A DNA stretch of 64,000 bases from Tribonema minus (taxonomy: Eukaryota > Sar > Xanthophyceae > Tribonematales > Tribonemataceae). Shown in pieces: positions 44,072-56,192 of the stretch. Location: the NCBI GenBank assembly GCA_017506865.1, contig JAFCMP010000522.1, positions 703,090 to 767,089 of the forward strand, read 5' to 3'. The position numbers and the translations under genes were made by a program. How positions within the stretch are numbered: the first letter of the stretch is position 1; the number at the start of each line of letters is the position of its first letter. The notes beneath the pieces are model-generated. The model saw only the letters and a list, made by a program, of their open reading frames with translations, made no database searches and had not been told where the DNA came from.

Positions 44072-47000
44072 TCAAACGCCACCGCCGCCAAATGGCATCT
44101 CGGGGTCCTCCCCTACGTCCTCCTCCATGTGCCCCCCCCCCCTGGATTCTGCCATGTGTGTCATGACACGGCCAGAGTACGCCATGTGGAGCGCTGCCGA
44201 CAGTGCCGAGCGTAAGCGCGCCAGGGCGATGCCCTTGAGAGCTTTAGGGCGCGCTCCTCCGGGCACTGACATCCTGCTGGCATACTCCGTCGCCACAGCC
44301 TCCAGCAGCTTTAGCCCCTGCTCCCCGATGCTGCCAAATGACCCTATTGCCAAAGTGGCAAGTTTGTAGCAATTCTGATCATAATGACCAGAATAGTGGG
44401 TAGTCTCGGCGGCCTCCTGGTCGCGGCAGCATCGCTCAGGGTCTGCTGCAGTCTTCGCCGCCCGCGACGCCACCTGCCTCGAAGCAGGTAACGTCCACCA
44501 TGAGCGGTAGGTGGCGTGTCGGGTCGTCGTAGCCGGTCACCGGGAAGGCGTCGGCAGGCAGCACGATGCCCATCCTGCGACTCCCCGGCGGCCCGGCGGA
44601 CCCCAGAAACGGCGTGTAGTCCTCGTCAACCAGTCCCGTTTTGAGGTATTGCCGCAGGATGCGCTGCGTGGCCCTCTTGACGCTATTATGGACGATGGTG
44701 TCGTGCGCCTTGACGCGTGGCGCTTGACACAGCCGTGCATGCAGGGTGCCGCCCGGCGACTTCCCGCACAGCTTGCAGCCTGCCGTCTGCTCCTCTACTC
44801 CGATGGCGCGTTTGACGGCCAGCTGCCAGGATAGGCCATCGAACGAAGCCGTTGTGGAGTACATGGGCTCGTTGAGGAATGCCATGCCGATCGAGTGCAT
44901 GTGGCGCTGCGACCGGAATCGAGCAAGTGCTTGCGTGCTTTGCGTGCCCTGCGGCAGCTGTTGCAGGTCCGCCTCCACCTTATCTGCAAGCTCGGTAGCG
45001 ACGGCATCTGCAAGCGCACTCTGATTGGGGCGCTTCAGGCTACACTGCAACTGCAGAGCACTGGCGTCAAGTACGCAAGCAGCATCCGCACCAGTGCCAC
45101 CACCTGCTGTCGGCCGCAGCGGCGGCTGCTGCGTAGGTGGTTGCTGCTGCAGTGGCGTTAGCGCTGGTGGCAGTATATGTTCCAGCTTGTCACCTGTTGC
45201 TGCACGTAGAGATGTGGCAGCTGTGGCGATCGTCCGCATGAGGGGCAGGCGCGCCACCTCTGCTGCTGCTGCGCCTTGTAGCATTGCTGGTGTGGAACGC
45301 GCAGCGCCTGCATTGACGGCTGCCGCTGCTGCGTGCGCTGGTGCTGCAGCTGTGCCGCCTGCCGTTGCTGCTGCTGCCAGTGGTGTTGCTGCTGCCGCAG
45401 GTGTTGGTGCAGCACCTGCCGCATTGGCCGCTGCCACCGCCATTGCCGCTGTCGCAGCCGGCACGGTTGCGGCGCCGCCTGCCGATGCTGCTCCTGTTGC
45501 AGGTGCTGCAGCAGCCCTTAGGCTAGTAGGGCCTGTAGCAGCTGTGTTGCCTATGCCCGCAGCCGCTGCTGTTGATGCTGCAGTTAGTGATGCCGCCGAG
45601 GCCACTTGAGGTGCAACATGTGCTGCCGCTGCTGCAGCAGCCTCTGATGCTGGAGCAGCTGCTGCTGCCGCCGCTGCTGCTGCCGCCGGAGTAGTTGCGC
45701 CGTGCGCCGCCGCTGCTGCTGCTGCCGCTGGTGCCGCCTGTGCTGCCGCCGCGGCCCCTGATCCAGCGGCAGCTGCGTCGTGTGTTGCCGGAATGGCTGC
45801 GCCATAAGCGCGGCCAGCCGCTGATGCAGTTGCCGCTGCCGGAGCGGTCGCGCCTCCACTGGCAACCGCCGCTGCCGCTGTAACAGTTGCCGCTGCTGAT
45901 GCTGCTGGTGCTGGTGCTGCTGCCGCTGCTGCCGGTGCCGCTTGTGTTGCCGCATCCTCAGCAGCGTTGTCTGCAGCCGCTTGAGGAGCCGCCTGCTGCA
46001 GCACCCCCGCCCATCCAGAGAGTGCTGGTTGCAGCGCTTGCAACGTGCCCGCCACATACGCAGCATCAGCGATGTCGCAGGCGCTGGTAATGCCAAGGCC
46101 GCCATGCCGTGTTGGGAGTCGCGCTTGCTGTAAGGCTGGGCCGTGCGCTGCCAGATGGAAGTGGGCCCCACTTTGCTCAAACTGGCGCCAGGTCTGGCCT
46201 GGTGGCTGCAGGCCCATTGAGTGCTCAAGCACCCACTGCGTGACCCGATCCCACTCCTTGGCGGCTGGCGCTGTCTGCGTAGTGGGAATGGTGCGCAGGC
46301 AGTACGTCATGCGAGGCACCACGCAGTAGCGCAGTTACCTGAACATAGCCCTCGGAGATGTCAGGCGCGCGCATCGCTCTGCAAATCGAGCCCCTGCCCC
46401 GCCTGCACCCGCTTCCCTGCGCAGCCATGCGTCTACAAAGCTGCTGTGGCCCACCGGCACCCCCAGCAACACAGCTCCACGGTTCTGATTTTCATCCGTA
46501 TCCCCCACTAGCTGAACGCCCAGCTGCTGCAGCAGTTGCCGCTCGTGGTCTGTCACCACATGCCCCCTGCCAGGCAGCACGCGTGACTTGGTGAGGTTTA
46601 GCTCCAGCCCCACCTCCGCAAAGTGTTGTTTGAGCTGCGCCACCGCCTGTATGTCATCCTGAGTCAGCGTGCAAGCGCCTGTTCGGACGTTGGCATCGTC
46701 CATGTAGGCGCCCATCCGCCTCCGCGCGCGCTGCGCGGCCGCCGCCTCATTGAACCGTTTCAAGCACTGAGCAATGGCGCCGCAGAGAGCATCGGTGCCG
46801 CGGGGTCCCCCTGCTTAAACCCGCGCTGAGACATGATGATGCGCGTGGAGCCGTCGACGTGCTGGAACAGCAGGCGTGGCCGAGTGCGAACGTATGTGCC
46901 GATGAAGTAGTCGAGGAAGTCCGGCAGCTGTGCTGCTACCCATTCCGCTGCCGCCAGGACGAACACCATGTTGAAGGCATTCTTGAGGTCCAACATGAAC

Positions 47001-49408
47001 TGCCAGTGACCGAGCTCATACGCGAGTTTGCCGGCCATGGCCGCTTTCTCCGCTCCTGCTGAGACGGCTACCCCATACTGCCCGTCTGGCTCAAGGAGCT
47101 CCGCCAGGAAGTCTTTGCGGTCTGCCACGTACACCGAAGTGCATAGTCGCTGCAGCACCTCGCCGCAAACGATGGGCCGCTGCTTAGCTGTACCATCTTC
47201 CTGTTGTTCTGCATGTGGCGTCAGGCGCCCCGCGCCATGCAACTGCCAGAAGGCATCCGGCAGCCGCGCAGCCTCCCGCATAACGGTCTGAAGCCACCGT
47301 GTGAGGACAGCAGCAAACTCATGCCGTCCCCAGCTTGTGCGTAGCGCATCCTGCAGGTGGCTGTAGCGCAGCCCCGATGGGCCTGCTCCACTGTAAGGGC
47401 TTGCTCGCTGGATGAGCTTGGCAACCGTCTCTAGCTCAATTCCCTCCCCCTGTAACAGGCTGAGTTCTGCTGGCATGTCGGCTGCTTTCGCCACAAGCTG
47501 ATCAACCATGCCGGATAGCTCATGGAGGTGTTCCCCTGGCGCAGCGGGGGGGTGTTTGGACTGCATGGCGGCAAAGCAGTCATCATCAGGTATCGCCACC
47601 GTTTTGGGCTGAAGGAAACGCGCTGCCTGCTGTAGCCCCCCCCGTGTGCCCATGCACTGTAGGACGTAGGCGTTGATCGCTGCCTCTGTTTGCTGGCGCG
47701 CGCGCCAGCGCCGGTGCGCACGCGCGTGTGCGAGGAGCGCTGGCACCAACCGGTCAAGCTCACCGCGTGCCAACATTCTGATTCTGTCGGAGCGAGTGAT
47801 GCCAGGTGCGCCATCGGTGGAGGTGATGAGTGATGGCATGAGGTGGAGTAGAATCGTGGATCTTTGCAGTCGCTGCACCCGCCCTGCGGAATCTGGCTCC
47901 CGCGCCGCATTGACGAACATCGTCATTGTGTGTGCCAACAGATGTGTTGCTGCGTTCTCCAGTGCAGCTCCCACATAGCGACGATTGCGTGGTCTAGCAA
48001 GGCTTCTAGTTGTCGCGAACTGCAGCTTGCACAGCTCATCGAGGCTGATGCTGTCAAGCACTGCTGCGACTGCGGGGGTTGAGATGGTCCACGTGAAAAG
48101 CCCACCTGCCCCACCTGCTGCGCCTGCAGGGCCTGGCGCTGCCGCTGCTGTCGCCGCACCTGCCGCTCTGGGGCCCCCTCCGCCGCCGCCGCGGCCGCCA
48201 CGACCACAGCCTCGTCCGCCGCTGTCGCTGCTGCGACCGCTGCCACGGCCACCGCGGCCGTTTTGAGTTCGCGCGCCACTGCCGCTGTTGCTAGCACCGC
48301 CGCTGCGGCTGCTGGCATCACTGCTGCGGCCGTTGCCAGCGCCGCTGTCCTTAGTACCGGCTGCACTGCCGCCCCCGGCACCGCTGCTGCTGCCGCCTCC
48401 GGTTCTGCTGCCGCTAGTCGCCCTGCTACTGCTGATGTCTGCATCATTGCTGCCGCTGCGAACGCGTCCTCCATTGCCACGTCCGCGCCCTCCACTGCGA
48501 CCCCGACCCCCTCGTGTAGCACTGCTGCCCCCGCGTTCCGGCCTCTTTGAGCTGCCGGAGGAGCTGCTGCCACCAGCCTGAGCAGCAGGTGCCTGCTGCG
48601 CGTGCGCTGGTCCCTTTGCGTAGGGGTTGCCGATGGGTGTGCACGCCGGTTGCTGCTGTGGCAGCGACGTGGTAGCTGTTGCCGTCGATGCATCAGGTGC
48701 TAGCGGTGCTGCTGATGCTGTTGTTGATAATGTTGCCGCCACTGCAGCGGGTGAAGTGATAGGCCTGCAGTTGCGGCAGTGCTTGCCCGCACTGGCATCG
48801 CTGCTGTCCACTCTGAATGTCTTGTTGGCATGAAACAGGTTTTTGCACAAGGCACACTCGGTGTAGATGGTTTGCAAGTGCGAGGTGCTGAGGTCGGAGC
48901 GCTCCAGGAACGTTGTTGCTGTCCCACTGTGGTGTTTGCGCTGGTGCTTCGCCGCGATGTGGGCGTTTAACCTCTGCTGTAACGAGAGCAGCGACATGCC
49001 CTTCTTCACCACGAGGTCGCATAAGTTGCACTTGTACTCCGGGTCCGCACTGCCTCCACCTCCAGCTTCGTCGTCTAGCATCAGACGTTGCTGTTCCAGA
49101 CTGTTATGACCTGTTCTAGAGCGCTTGACTGCACTTTGCCCGCCCGTGTGCTCCCCTTCGCCTGTGTGATCGGAAATTGACCAACCGTCATTCTGTACCC
49201 TCTTGCGTTTGTGCGCTGCGCGTCCGTCTCCAGTTGCTCTGCTGCTGCCACTCGTGCCATCGTCCTGTTGACAAGCGCCATTGCCATCTGCAGCACTGGT
49301 GCTAATATCCTGCGCTTGTGCGCACGCTAGATCGGATTCCTTGCATTTCTGCGCTGATTCAGAGTTGGCAATACGGGCCTCCCGTCGCCGCCATGATATT
49401 CTTTTCAT
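44072..49408 (-). mobile_element. Nearly full-length RLE-type LINE (R2/NeSL-like) on the minus strand
   Basis: A single large coding region from zinc fingers to the endonuclease C-terminus, with RT in the middle, lies on the minus strand between inverted-repeat arms. Its start is about 120 bases from the inner edge of the right arm, and its end a few bases from the tandem repeats of the left arm. It differs clearly from the LINE at 1.7 kb (motif C YMDD against YLDD, other linker), so the two belong to different families. Only about three inactivating changes are visible, which makes it a fairly young copy. Confidence 0.88.
44072..49408 (-). pseudogene. LINE polyprotein: zinc fingers, reverse transcriptase, Ala-rich linker, zinc knuckle, endonuclease
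   Basis: Start chosen at 49408 (MKRISWRRREARI), followed by a basic KRKR nuclear-import-like patch. A C2H2 finger (CNLCDLV...H..KH) and a C-x2-C...C-x2-C pair lie near residues 125-215, then a long Gly/Ser/Arg-rich linker (about 255-415). RT motifs: GPSGLRYSHLQ, RPIVCGEVLQRL, LDLKNAFN (catalytic Asp), GFKQGDPAAP, and YMDDANV (catalytic Asp pair). After the thumb comes an Ala-rich tract of about 250 residues, then CKLCGK...H...C, then the endonuclease residues GIVLPADAF, LMVDVTCF and a helical tail (YKLATLAIGSFG). Breaks: a frame change near 46785, an in-frame TAA at about 46333, and a frame change near 44450. It acts by nicking target DNA and priming reverse transcription there. Confidence 0.85.
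45100..45960 (-). repeat. Ala-codon-rich low-complexity tract in the LINE
   Basis: About 250 residues that are mostly alanine, with Pro, Thr and Gly, encoded by mixed GCN codons and imperfect GCTGCTGCC runs. It lies between the RT thumb and the zinc knuckle, where related elements have an ordinary linker. Confidence 0.85.
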
Positions 49409-49529
49409 GATCTCTGCTACGCCATGGTGCTACATGCTACAGCTACATACCTATCCGCATCTCGTGCAGGCTGTATGACTTGAGGCGGTGCTTGTGATCG
49501 CTGTTGTCACAAGTACTTGTCAGCGGTCT

Positions 49530-50280
49530 AATAAAAAGTACATCTTGCTAAAAGTACATCTTGCCCTAGAGCCTGAGGCCATCAGCCAGATCTTCCCTTT
49601 TTCACCTGCCAACTTGCTCTTTCTGTGCGCTATGCACAAAGGACCACCTTCGTCTGTTATCATGAGCACGCAACGATCCCTTTTGACAAGCAATCAGCAG
49701 TCCTTTTGCACGAGGCATAGGCAGTTAGTTTACTACGCTGGCCTGCGCCATGGCCCATGCAGGGACAATTCAGTGCCACTGTAAGGTGGCACATGTTTTT
49801 TTGGGGGGGGGGTTCGGCTTACAGAGCGCGCAAATAAGCCAGGTGTGGATGTCAAGCGTGCTTCAGGAGCATGTTACTAAATGAATGTTGCGGCACAGTA
49901 TTGTTTGCAGACAGGCTTGTGACTCAGATCGGATGGATGCGTACCAGCACCTGTGTCGAGAGCGCAACAGCTTCAAGGCCTGGTGTCAAAAGTGTCCCTC
50001 CCACATGGCCTCATTGTTGCTGATGGTGAACGTCAGCTGTACCGCTTGACTGTCATCACAAATTAGCACGCTTTGCGAAGCCAAAAAGCCACTTGATACT
50101 CTACATACTTGATACTCTACATACCGCCCCCCCGCCAAGTTGTCGAGGGTCGCCCGCCTGCAGGAGAGAGAGAGGGGCTCAAACAGCTTGGAACTCCTTT
50201 ACCCAGGCGCTGCAGTGACCAACCGCCGTCTTTCCGGTCTAGATTCCCGCCGCAAGGTTGTTGGAAGTGCCGTCGAACCC
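49530..50280. repeat. Right arm of the inverted repeat enclosing the LINE
   Basis: Reverse-complement partner of 42577-42765 plus 43180-43640, contiguous here apart from a short unmatched stretch (about 50045-50120) that contains two copies of ACTTGATACTCTACATAC. Ends with GGTTGTTGGAAGTGCCGTCG at about 50276. Contains a run of nine G near 49803. Confidence 0.9.
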
Positions 50281-50289
50281 CCCCCGCAG

Positions 50290-51420
50290 CGAGTGCGGTC
50301 GGCCTTTAGGTAAGGCAGTTGAAGGTGGCGAATGGAGTGAGTCAAAGACAGTACTGCACCTGCGTTGATGTGTAGATGCGGCTTAATTGCGCTTTCGACG
50401 CCATGGAGTTTTTGTTGTCCTGAAGAAATGGTCGGGAGCAGCCTGTTAAGTGTGCGAGGGCAGCACCTTTCGCCTTCGAACAGGGTGACCAGCAAACTAA
50501 TCTTCGTCACTCCGAGCGACGCTGATGCTGAGTGGGTGCCTGAGCAAGATCCTTGAAACATTTGTTCTTGATCTTTTGAGCCAGCTGGCCCCTGGCGCCA
50601 GACTGCAGTGCTGCCTTCGCGTTGTTGAAATAGAATCGCCGTTGAGGTTGCCGAGTGCCAGAAGATCGGGCTCAATGGCAGCATCCGGCGCTTCTTGAGG
50701 ATTATCCGAGGGCGCAAGTGATGTACTTGAGACGTTATCAGTACCGATGCCAACATGTGCATTCTTGTAGGAGCGTTCATCGCCAGCAATCGATGCTGCA
50801 TCATCTGATCTACGGGCTCGCGACAAGGCAGCTATCTGCTCCCTCCTCTGTATGTGTATGTCAGTCAAGGTGCTGTCTCATGGCCTGACGTTGACGCATT
50901 TATCATCAAAACACAAATCACACATAATGGCACTGGGCTATGCATCTGGTTATACTTGTACAAACGTTGGTGAGCTTCAGGAGGCAAGTAAGTATTGCTG
51001 CCCCCCCTTTCAGCCACCCCTCGTGATTGCAAAGCCCATTTGGGCCCTCACGTCGTATCGTACGTTCATCTTGCCATCCTTGTGCAGAGATTGGACCTTC
51101 GTCAACTGCGCATAAGGACTGCGTCAGGCCACAATGGAGACGCCAGTCCACGATGATTCGCCACGTCAGGCGGGTGTGGCGCCCAGGTGCGTGATGGTGC
51201 ACGCTGAATTTGAGCACATGGATCATTGCTGGGCGGCTCTGCTCTGATCTGGTGAGGCTTCGAGTTTGCTTGCTGTAGCTCAGGGCTTGCAGAGGAGAGG
51301 AAGCTGTGGCGGTCTGCATCTCGTACAGCTCGTCGCTTGCGGACGGCCAGCGTTTGGAGCAAGGGCAATGGGAGAGTCTTTGGCTGAAATAGTGTTGGTA
51401 GGGTTAGATTCTGCATGCGT
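50290..51420 (-). other. Possible decayed exons, no identified gene
   Basis: Minus-strand segments 50497-50868 (123 codons, QIAALSRARRSDDAASIAGD) and 51112-51400 (bounded by an acceptor-like CTATTTCAG) read fairly naturally but overlap competing frames, and I found no consistent splice phases. They may be remnants of one host gene. Low confidence. Confidence 0.25.
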
Positions 51421-52985
51421 TCTTGTCTTGTTTGCTCTGCACTCTGATTAAAATGTCACACTGTGATCGTGTTTCACCTGGCATGTCATGACACGGTGCC
51501 ATCATGAACTTGAAGGGTTGAGAGTCGCTGTACTTGCACTTCAGTGTACTCTGATCGAGGCTGAAGTGTCCCCCTGCTGCACCTGCTGCTATTATACCAG
51601 GATGAACCTCGAAAGTGTGCCGGCTGAAGACATTGACAAGGAAGCGGCATCTGCCGCCCAGATAATGAGCATGCTGAAGGCCGCAAGGTGAGCATGCTTG
51701 ACGCTTGAAGTCAGATACTTCAGAAGTACTTGACGTTTGCACCGGTCACAAGGGTGGCTGGCCCCTGTAATGTGTAGTTGCTGCATTCTTTTCTAGGCAC
51801 GTCTTTGGCTGGTGACCAGAAGTCCACTTATGCTAGTTAGGCGCATTACGTATTGTAAAGGTGTATGCGCGTATTGAGGAGCACACAAGACCAAACGTGA
51901 ACTACATGCAGTCATTGTATCAGATCTATTCTTATTCAATGGCCACATGTACACACACAGTTCATATGTTGCAGTCATGCTCGGTGAGCTGTGCTGCGCC
52001 CGGACAGTATGCGCCAGCTTTGATATCGCTTCCTCTTTGCAGCACATTGATGATTGTTGCAGTGAACTTGAAAACAGTGGAGCGTAAGGCCAGTTCAATC
52101 TGCAGTCCCTGTACTTTGAGGTCTCTCAATGTACCGTCATGTGCCTATTTAGGCCGACCGGACCATTATTTGGAGCGTTCCGGGCAGCGATTCTAATTGT
52201 GCCTGGGTATTTTTTGGGCAATCCCAATTAGGCCTGGTGGCACAATTTGCGTGTCGACCTTATTGTTGCCTGGCCCGATTGTGGGCTCGCGCGGTCGTAA
52301 ATGAACCGGAACGCCATAGCAGGCAAGCAGATGGCGACTGCCATGCTCACGAGTGTCCTAGTACTGGTGCACAGACTATTTGCAGCCTCACACTGATGGC
52401 CTTCAAGGGCCTTCCCCGCTTACGACACACACCCGTTTCTCATTGCGAAGTTAGGACTCGTTTCACGAGTCCCATGTCCTGGGTACGAGGCAAGGGCCAG
52501 CACCTATGGCGACAGAAGTATGCATGTGCGGTGTCCAATGTCTCTCTCCTAGGAAAAAGATGCCAAAGATTCCCTTGTAAATGATAAAAGTAATGTTGCA
52601 AGTGAGCCTCAATGGCGAAGTCTACATACATGATCACATCACCTTGCGCCGGCACCATGCCCAGTTCGGCAGAGAGCACCATATGCACACTATTGGCAAT
52701 GCCATCAATACATGCTCAAATGCAGCTTCAAAGATGTTACATGCAAGGCGAAGTAGAGCATTTGCACTCGTCTCATCTCACAGTGCACATGCAGTCAACG
52801 AGAATGAAGTGGAGCGCCTTCAACGACCACAATGCTAGCCAATAATACGTAATTTCCACAAAAGGGCAAGTACAAGTTACATCTCAGCGCACATGCGTAA
52901 GCAACGAGTGCGTCAAATGAAGACCCCAGCACGACAAGACAAAGAGAGACAGGTGAGAAGTTGCCACAGTATCAGCCGACTTTGA
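51420..52985. other. Stretch without a supported gene
   Basis: Only short, overlapping open frames on both strands, mixed composition and no recognisable motif. I see nothing that can be named. Confidence 0.5.
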
Positions 52986-52989
52986 ATGC

Positions 52990-53345
52990 GAATGTACATT
53001 ATGAACACATGCACACGGCATTGTGTAGGCGGGCGCGTGCACAGTAGAAGTAGCCAATGACTTGCCAAATGACTTGCCAGACACACAGAGAAGCTGCATG
53101 AGTGCATCACAGCACTGTGCAGCGTACCTGCTTTAACATCGCTGCATCGGTGCACCGCAGGCACAAGGCACTGTGCAGGCGGGCGCGTGCACACTACAAT
53201 TAGGCAATTACTCGACGAACACAAGCTGCAGTAGCGCACCGCTGGCATAAAAGCACTGTGCAGGCACGAGTGACACTGTGCGACTGCAGGCACAGAAGCA
53301 CTGTGCAGGCCGATGCGTGCACATTACAAACATGAAATGACTTCG
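52990..53345. repeat. Degenerate tandem repeats downstream of the Cys-rich gene
   Basis: GCACTGTGCAGGCGGGCGCG-type strings followed by TGCACA.TACAA recur near 53020, 53170 and 53290 (about 120-150 bases apart), with shorter GCACTGTGCAGGC copies between. On the minus strand they fall in the 3' flank of the two-exon gene. Confidence 0.7.
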
Positions 53346-53456
53346 CAATGCACAGCACCGTCGTGAGTGCACCGTCGGCGCAAGAAGCGATAGGGGCGCG
53401 ACTGACAATTTGCTACAGCGCAACTGTCGCCATGCATGCGCCACACGCCCACGAAG

Positions 53457-55404
53457 CTACTCGTCGTCGTCGCCTTCCAGGCCGCCGAACTTTCGCTTGG
53501 TGCCTCCACCCCCACCCCCATCCTCGTCCTGCTCATCGTCCTCAGCGGACGGTGGGTCCGCCCACTGCTTCAGTTCGGCGACCAGGAAGGCTCGACGCTG
53601 GCGGGCGCACGCCAGATGAATGGCATAGCCGCCGCGCAGGAACCGCGTCGTGGGCTTATCCTCCATGGACTTGTCCTTGTGCGCCTTAGTGGACTCGCAG
53701 AGCGCCACCAGCGCTGGAGCCACCTGCAACTCGCTGGCATTGGGGTGGGCGGACGAGTGCATGCAGGGCAGGTTCTTCTTGAAGTCGTCCTCACTCATGA
53801 TGCCGAGCTGGCAGCCTCCCCAATCAGCATGCATGGCTCGCTTGTCTCCGTTCTTGCCCTGCAAGTGGTAAAAAGATGTGCGCCATCAGGACACGGCCAG
53901 TGTAACAGCAGGCGGGGCTGCAGTGCATATGTTGTGGGGAGCGAATGACAGGCAGTGAGGGTTGTGACACATGGAGCACGCTGCAGGCGGAGAAGCGCAC
54001 AAAGAGAAGTTGATGCATAGTACCTGTGCAAGAGTGGGCAGGGCCAATGCTGGCACCATGAAAGCACGAGAAAGGATGATGGATGCACTGGTGATGAGTG
54101 CTGCTGCTAAACACAACCGGAAATGAGGTACACATGCAGTGCGTGTGTCGTCTCAGCAGGCTTCGGGTGCAGAAGAGCATGAGGAGAATTGTTGCATATA
54201 CTATGTTGAGCACGAGGAGAATTGTTGCATATATGTTGTAACAGTAAGCCGAATGTGCGGCGAGTGGATGGTGCCATAGATGTTGTGGCTGCGTCAGCAG
54301 AAGGCGCGCGCGTTGAGCAGTGTCAGCAATATGGCAAGAAGGCAAATGAGGGAAACGGGCAGTGCGCGTGTCGTCGGAGCAGACTGCGGGTGCAGAAGAG
54401 CATGAGGAGAATTGTTTACACATGTGGAGCACGAGGAGAATTGTTGCATATATGTTGTAACGGTAAGCCTAATGCGTGGCTACCGGATGGCGCCATCGAT
54501 GCTGTGGCTGCGTCAGCAAACGGTGCGTTGAGCACTGTCAGCAATATGGCACCGTGAGCACTGCAAGAAGGCAAGATGAGCGGCCTGCAGAGCTGTGGCA
54601 AGATGGTAGTACATTAGAGCCGAAAATGAGGAATTGGCGCGGCGAGCAGATGGTGCTATCAGCGCTTGCACTAGTCTCTCATGCCCATCCTGGTCATGCA
54701 TGACACGCCATATTCAATGATCAGCAACTGGCGCGGTGAGCAGATGGCGCCATGGACGTTGACGGCGCGAAAGGCGCTGCGAGCACAGACAGTAATATGT
54801 GCAACCAATGCAACTAGGACCATGGGTTTTGCAGCAAAGCTTAAAGGCACTGCGAGCAGAGTCTCACTCCGCCATATGTAAAACAAACGCAACTAGCACC
54901 ATGGGGATTGCAGCAAAGCTTAAGTGTGGCCAACATGGCTGGCATATCGGCGGCAAGACGATAAAGTGAGCATGGCAAGAACTGCAAGGTTGAATTTACC
55001 TCCGGCAGCGTGATGGACATGTTGTGCACCGTTCCTCCCTGCTTGCCAGCGGAGAAGGGGTGAAGGCAAGACAGGCAGATCCGCTTTGACTTCTTCCCGT
55101 TGTCGTTGCTGTAAAGGTCCTTCTTGTGTTCACCGCAGAACTTGCTCGTCCAGCTCCTGCCGTCCTTCTCAAAGTTGCGCTCTTCCATGAACGGCAGTTG
55201 CGACCGCACCGTGCTGGTGCCTGCATCGTAGATCGGATGGAGCACGGTTCGCACGGAGGCTGTACAAATAAGGCATAAATTGTTTCGTGACTGCGTGAAC
55301 GCACCTTCCAAGTGCTCGCTCCCCGCAGGGACGCAAGCCGGGCATCTGATCTTGGCCAGCACACCGTCAGAGTTGCTGGTGGCTTTGGCAGGATAAGACA
55401 TCAT
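53457..55404 (-). CDS. Two-exon gene for a Cys-rich, probably zinc-binding protein
   Basis: Exon 1 (55000-55404) and exon 2 (53457-53858) join in phase 0 through a GTAAAT donor and a CCACTTGCAG acceptor, giving about 268 residues. The start MMSYPAKATSNSD at 55404 is the first ATG. Cys pairs IRCPACVPAG, FCGEHKKD and ICLSCLHPF suggest one or two zinc sites. Exon 2 has GGYAIHLACARQRRAFLVAE and ends in an acidic and Gly-rich tail (DDEQDEDGGGGGG) with a KRK patch, fitting a nuclear or RNA/DNA-associated protein. A 45-base stretch in exon 1 (GTGCGT...TACAG) might be an extra small intron; it keeps the frame either way. The 1.1-kb main intron contains tandem repeats. No family recognised. Confidence 0.6.
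54120..54600. repeat. Tandem repeats (~220 bp) inside the intron of the Cys-rich gene
   Basis: GAGGAGAATTGTTGCATATA, TGTTGTAAC.GTAAGCC, GCTGTGGCTGCGTCAGCA-like and CAGTGTCAGCAATATGGCA strings recur in the same order about 215-220 bases apart (54220 and 54434), with a further partial copy at 54140-54180. Confidence 0.75.
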
Positions 55405-55429
55405 GTTTGCCTTGCCGAGATGTGCTGAG

Positions 55430-56190
55430 AGTGAACATTGGTCGTCCTTACCTTTGTGCTGCTCCGGCTACGGCTGGCAGACCCTTCCACCGCGTTCTCG
55501 CCCTCCTGCTGTTCGAGTTCTGCTTCCCATTCTCCTCCTTAAGGCTGTCGCTGTTCCTGTGAGCTCGTGCAGGCCGCTCTCTCGTAGCTGCTGCTGCGTC
55601 CTGGTGTTAGTGCCAGCATTTTTTGCTGTATTTCCATGCTCGCTGCCGTTCGCTCAGAAGGCTGACATCATGTGACATGTCACCACCTACGCGCGCGATG
55701 TTACAAGACAACCCATGACGCCAACGAACGATACAGACGATAGCAACGTCAAAACGATACAAACGACTAACGATGGGGACATACATTTGCCCGGGGTGCT
55801 TCGGTAGGGGGTAGCTACATAGGGTCTTAAGGCCCCTGTAGATGCTGCGCATGGCATGCTCTACCTGCGCATGTAGATCATAGACGTATCAGCTGCAAAT
55901 GAACAGACAATCAGGATACTAGAGCTCAAGGCAAGCAAGGATGCTCAGCCGCTGCACCTGCAATCTCTTTTTAAAGCAACAAGTACAGTATGTACATGGT
56001 ATACCAAATGATGCACCCAGAAAAAGTTGCGCAGATGTGCACGTGCCACTGAGCACACTGTCATGCTGGTGTTCAATGCCATAACGATGCCGAGTCAACT
56101 TCAAGTGTTGTGGCTAGAATTCTTAAGTGCTTACACATGATTACCCACTGGCATACATATATGCGTGGCACTGCGCACCTTTACACTGCG
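55430..56190. other. Intergenic stretch left of the Helentron-like element
   Basis: No coding frame is supported. Around 55690-55800 a run of related short strings (ACGATACAGACGATAGCAAC, ACGATACAAACGACTAACGA) occurs, and GGGTCTTAAGGCCCC near 55817 can form a short hairpin. The 3' end of the Helentron should lie in this stretch, but I could not fix it. Confidence 0.4.
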
Positions 56191-56192
56191 AG

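Noticed and set aside
48100-48580. Plus-strand Ala/Pro/Thr-rich frames opposite the LINE
   Set aside because: They mirror the Gly/Ser/Arg-rich linker of the LINE protein on the other strand.
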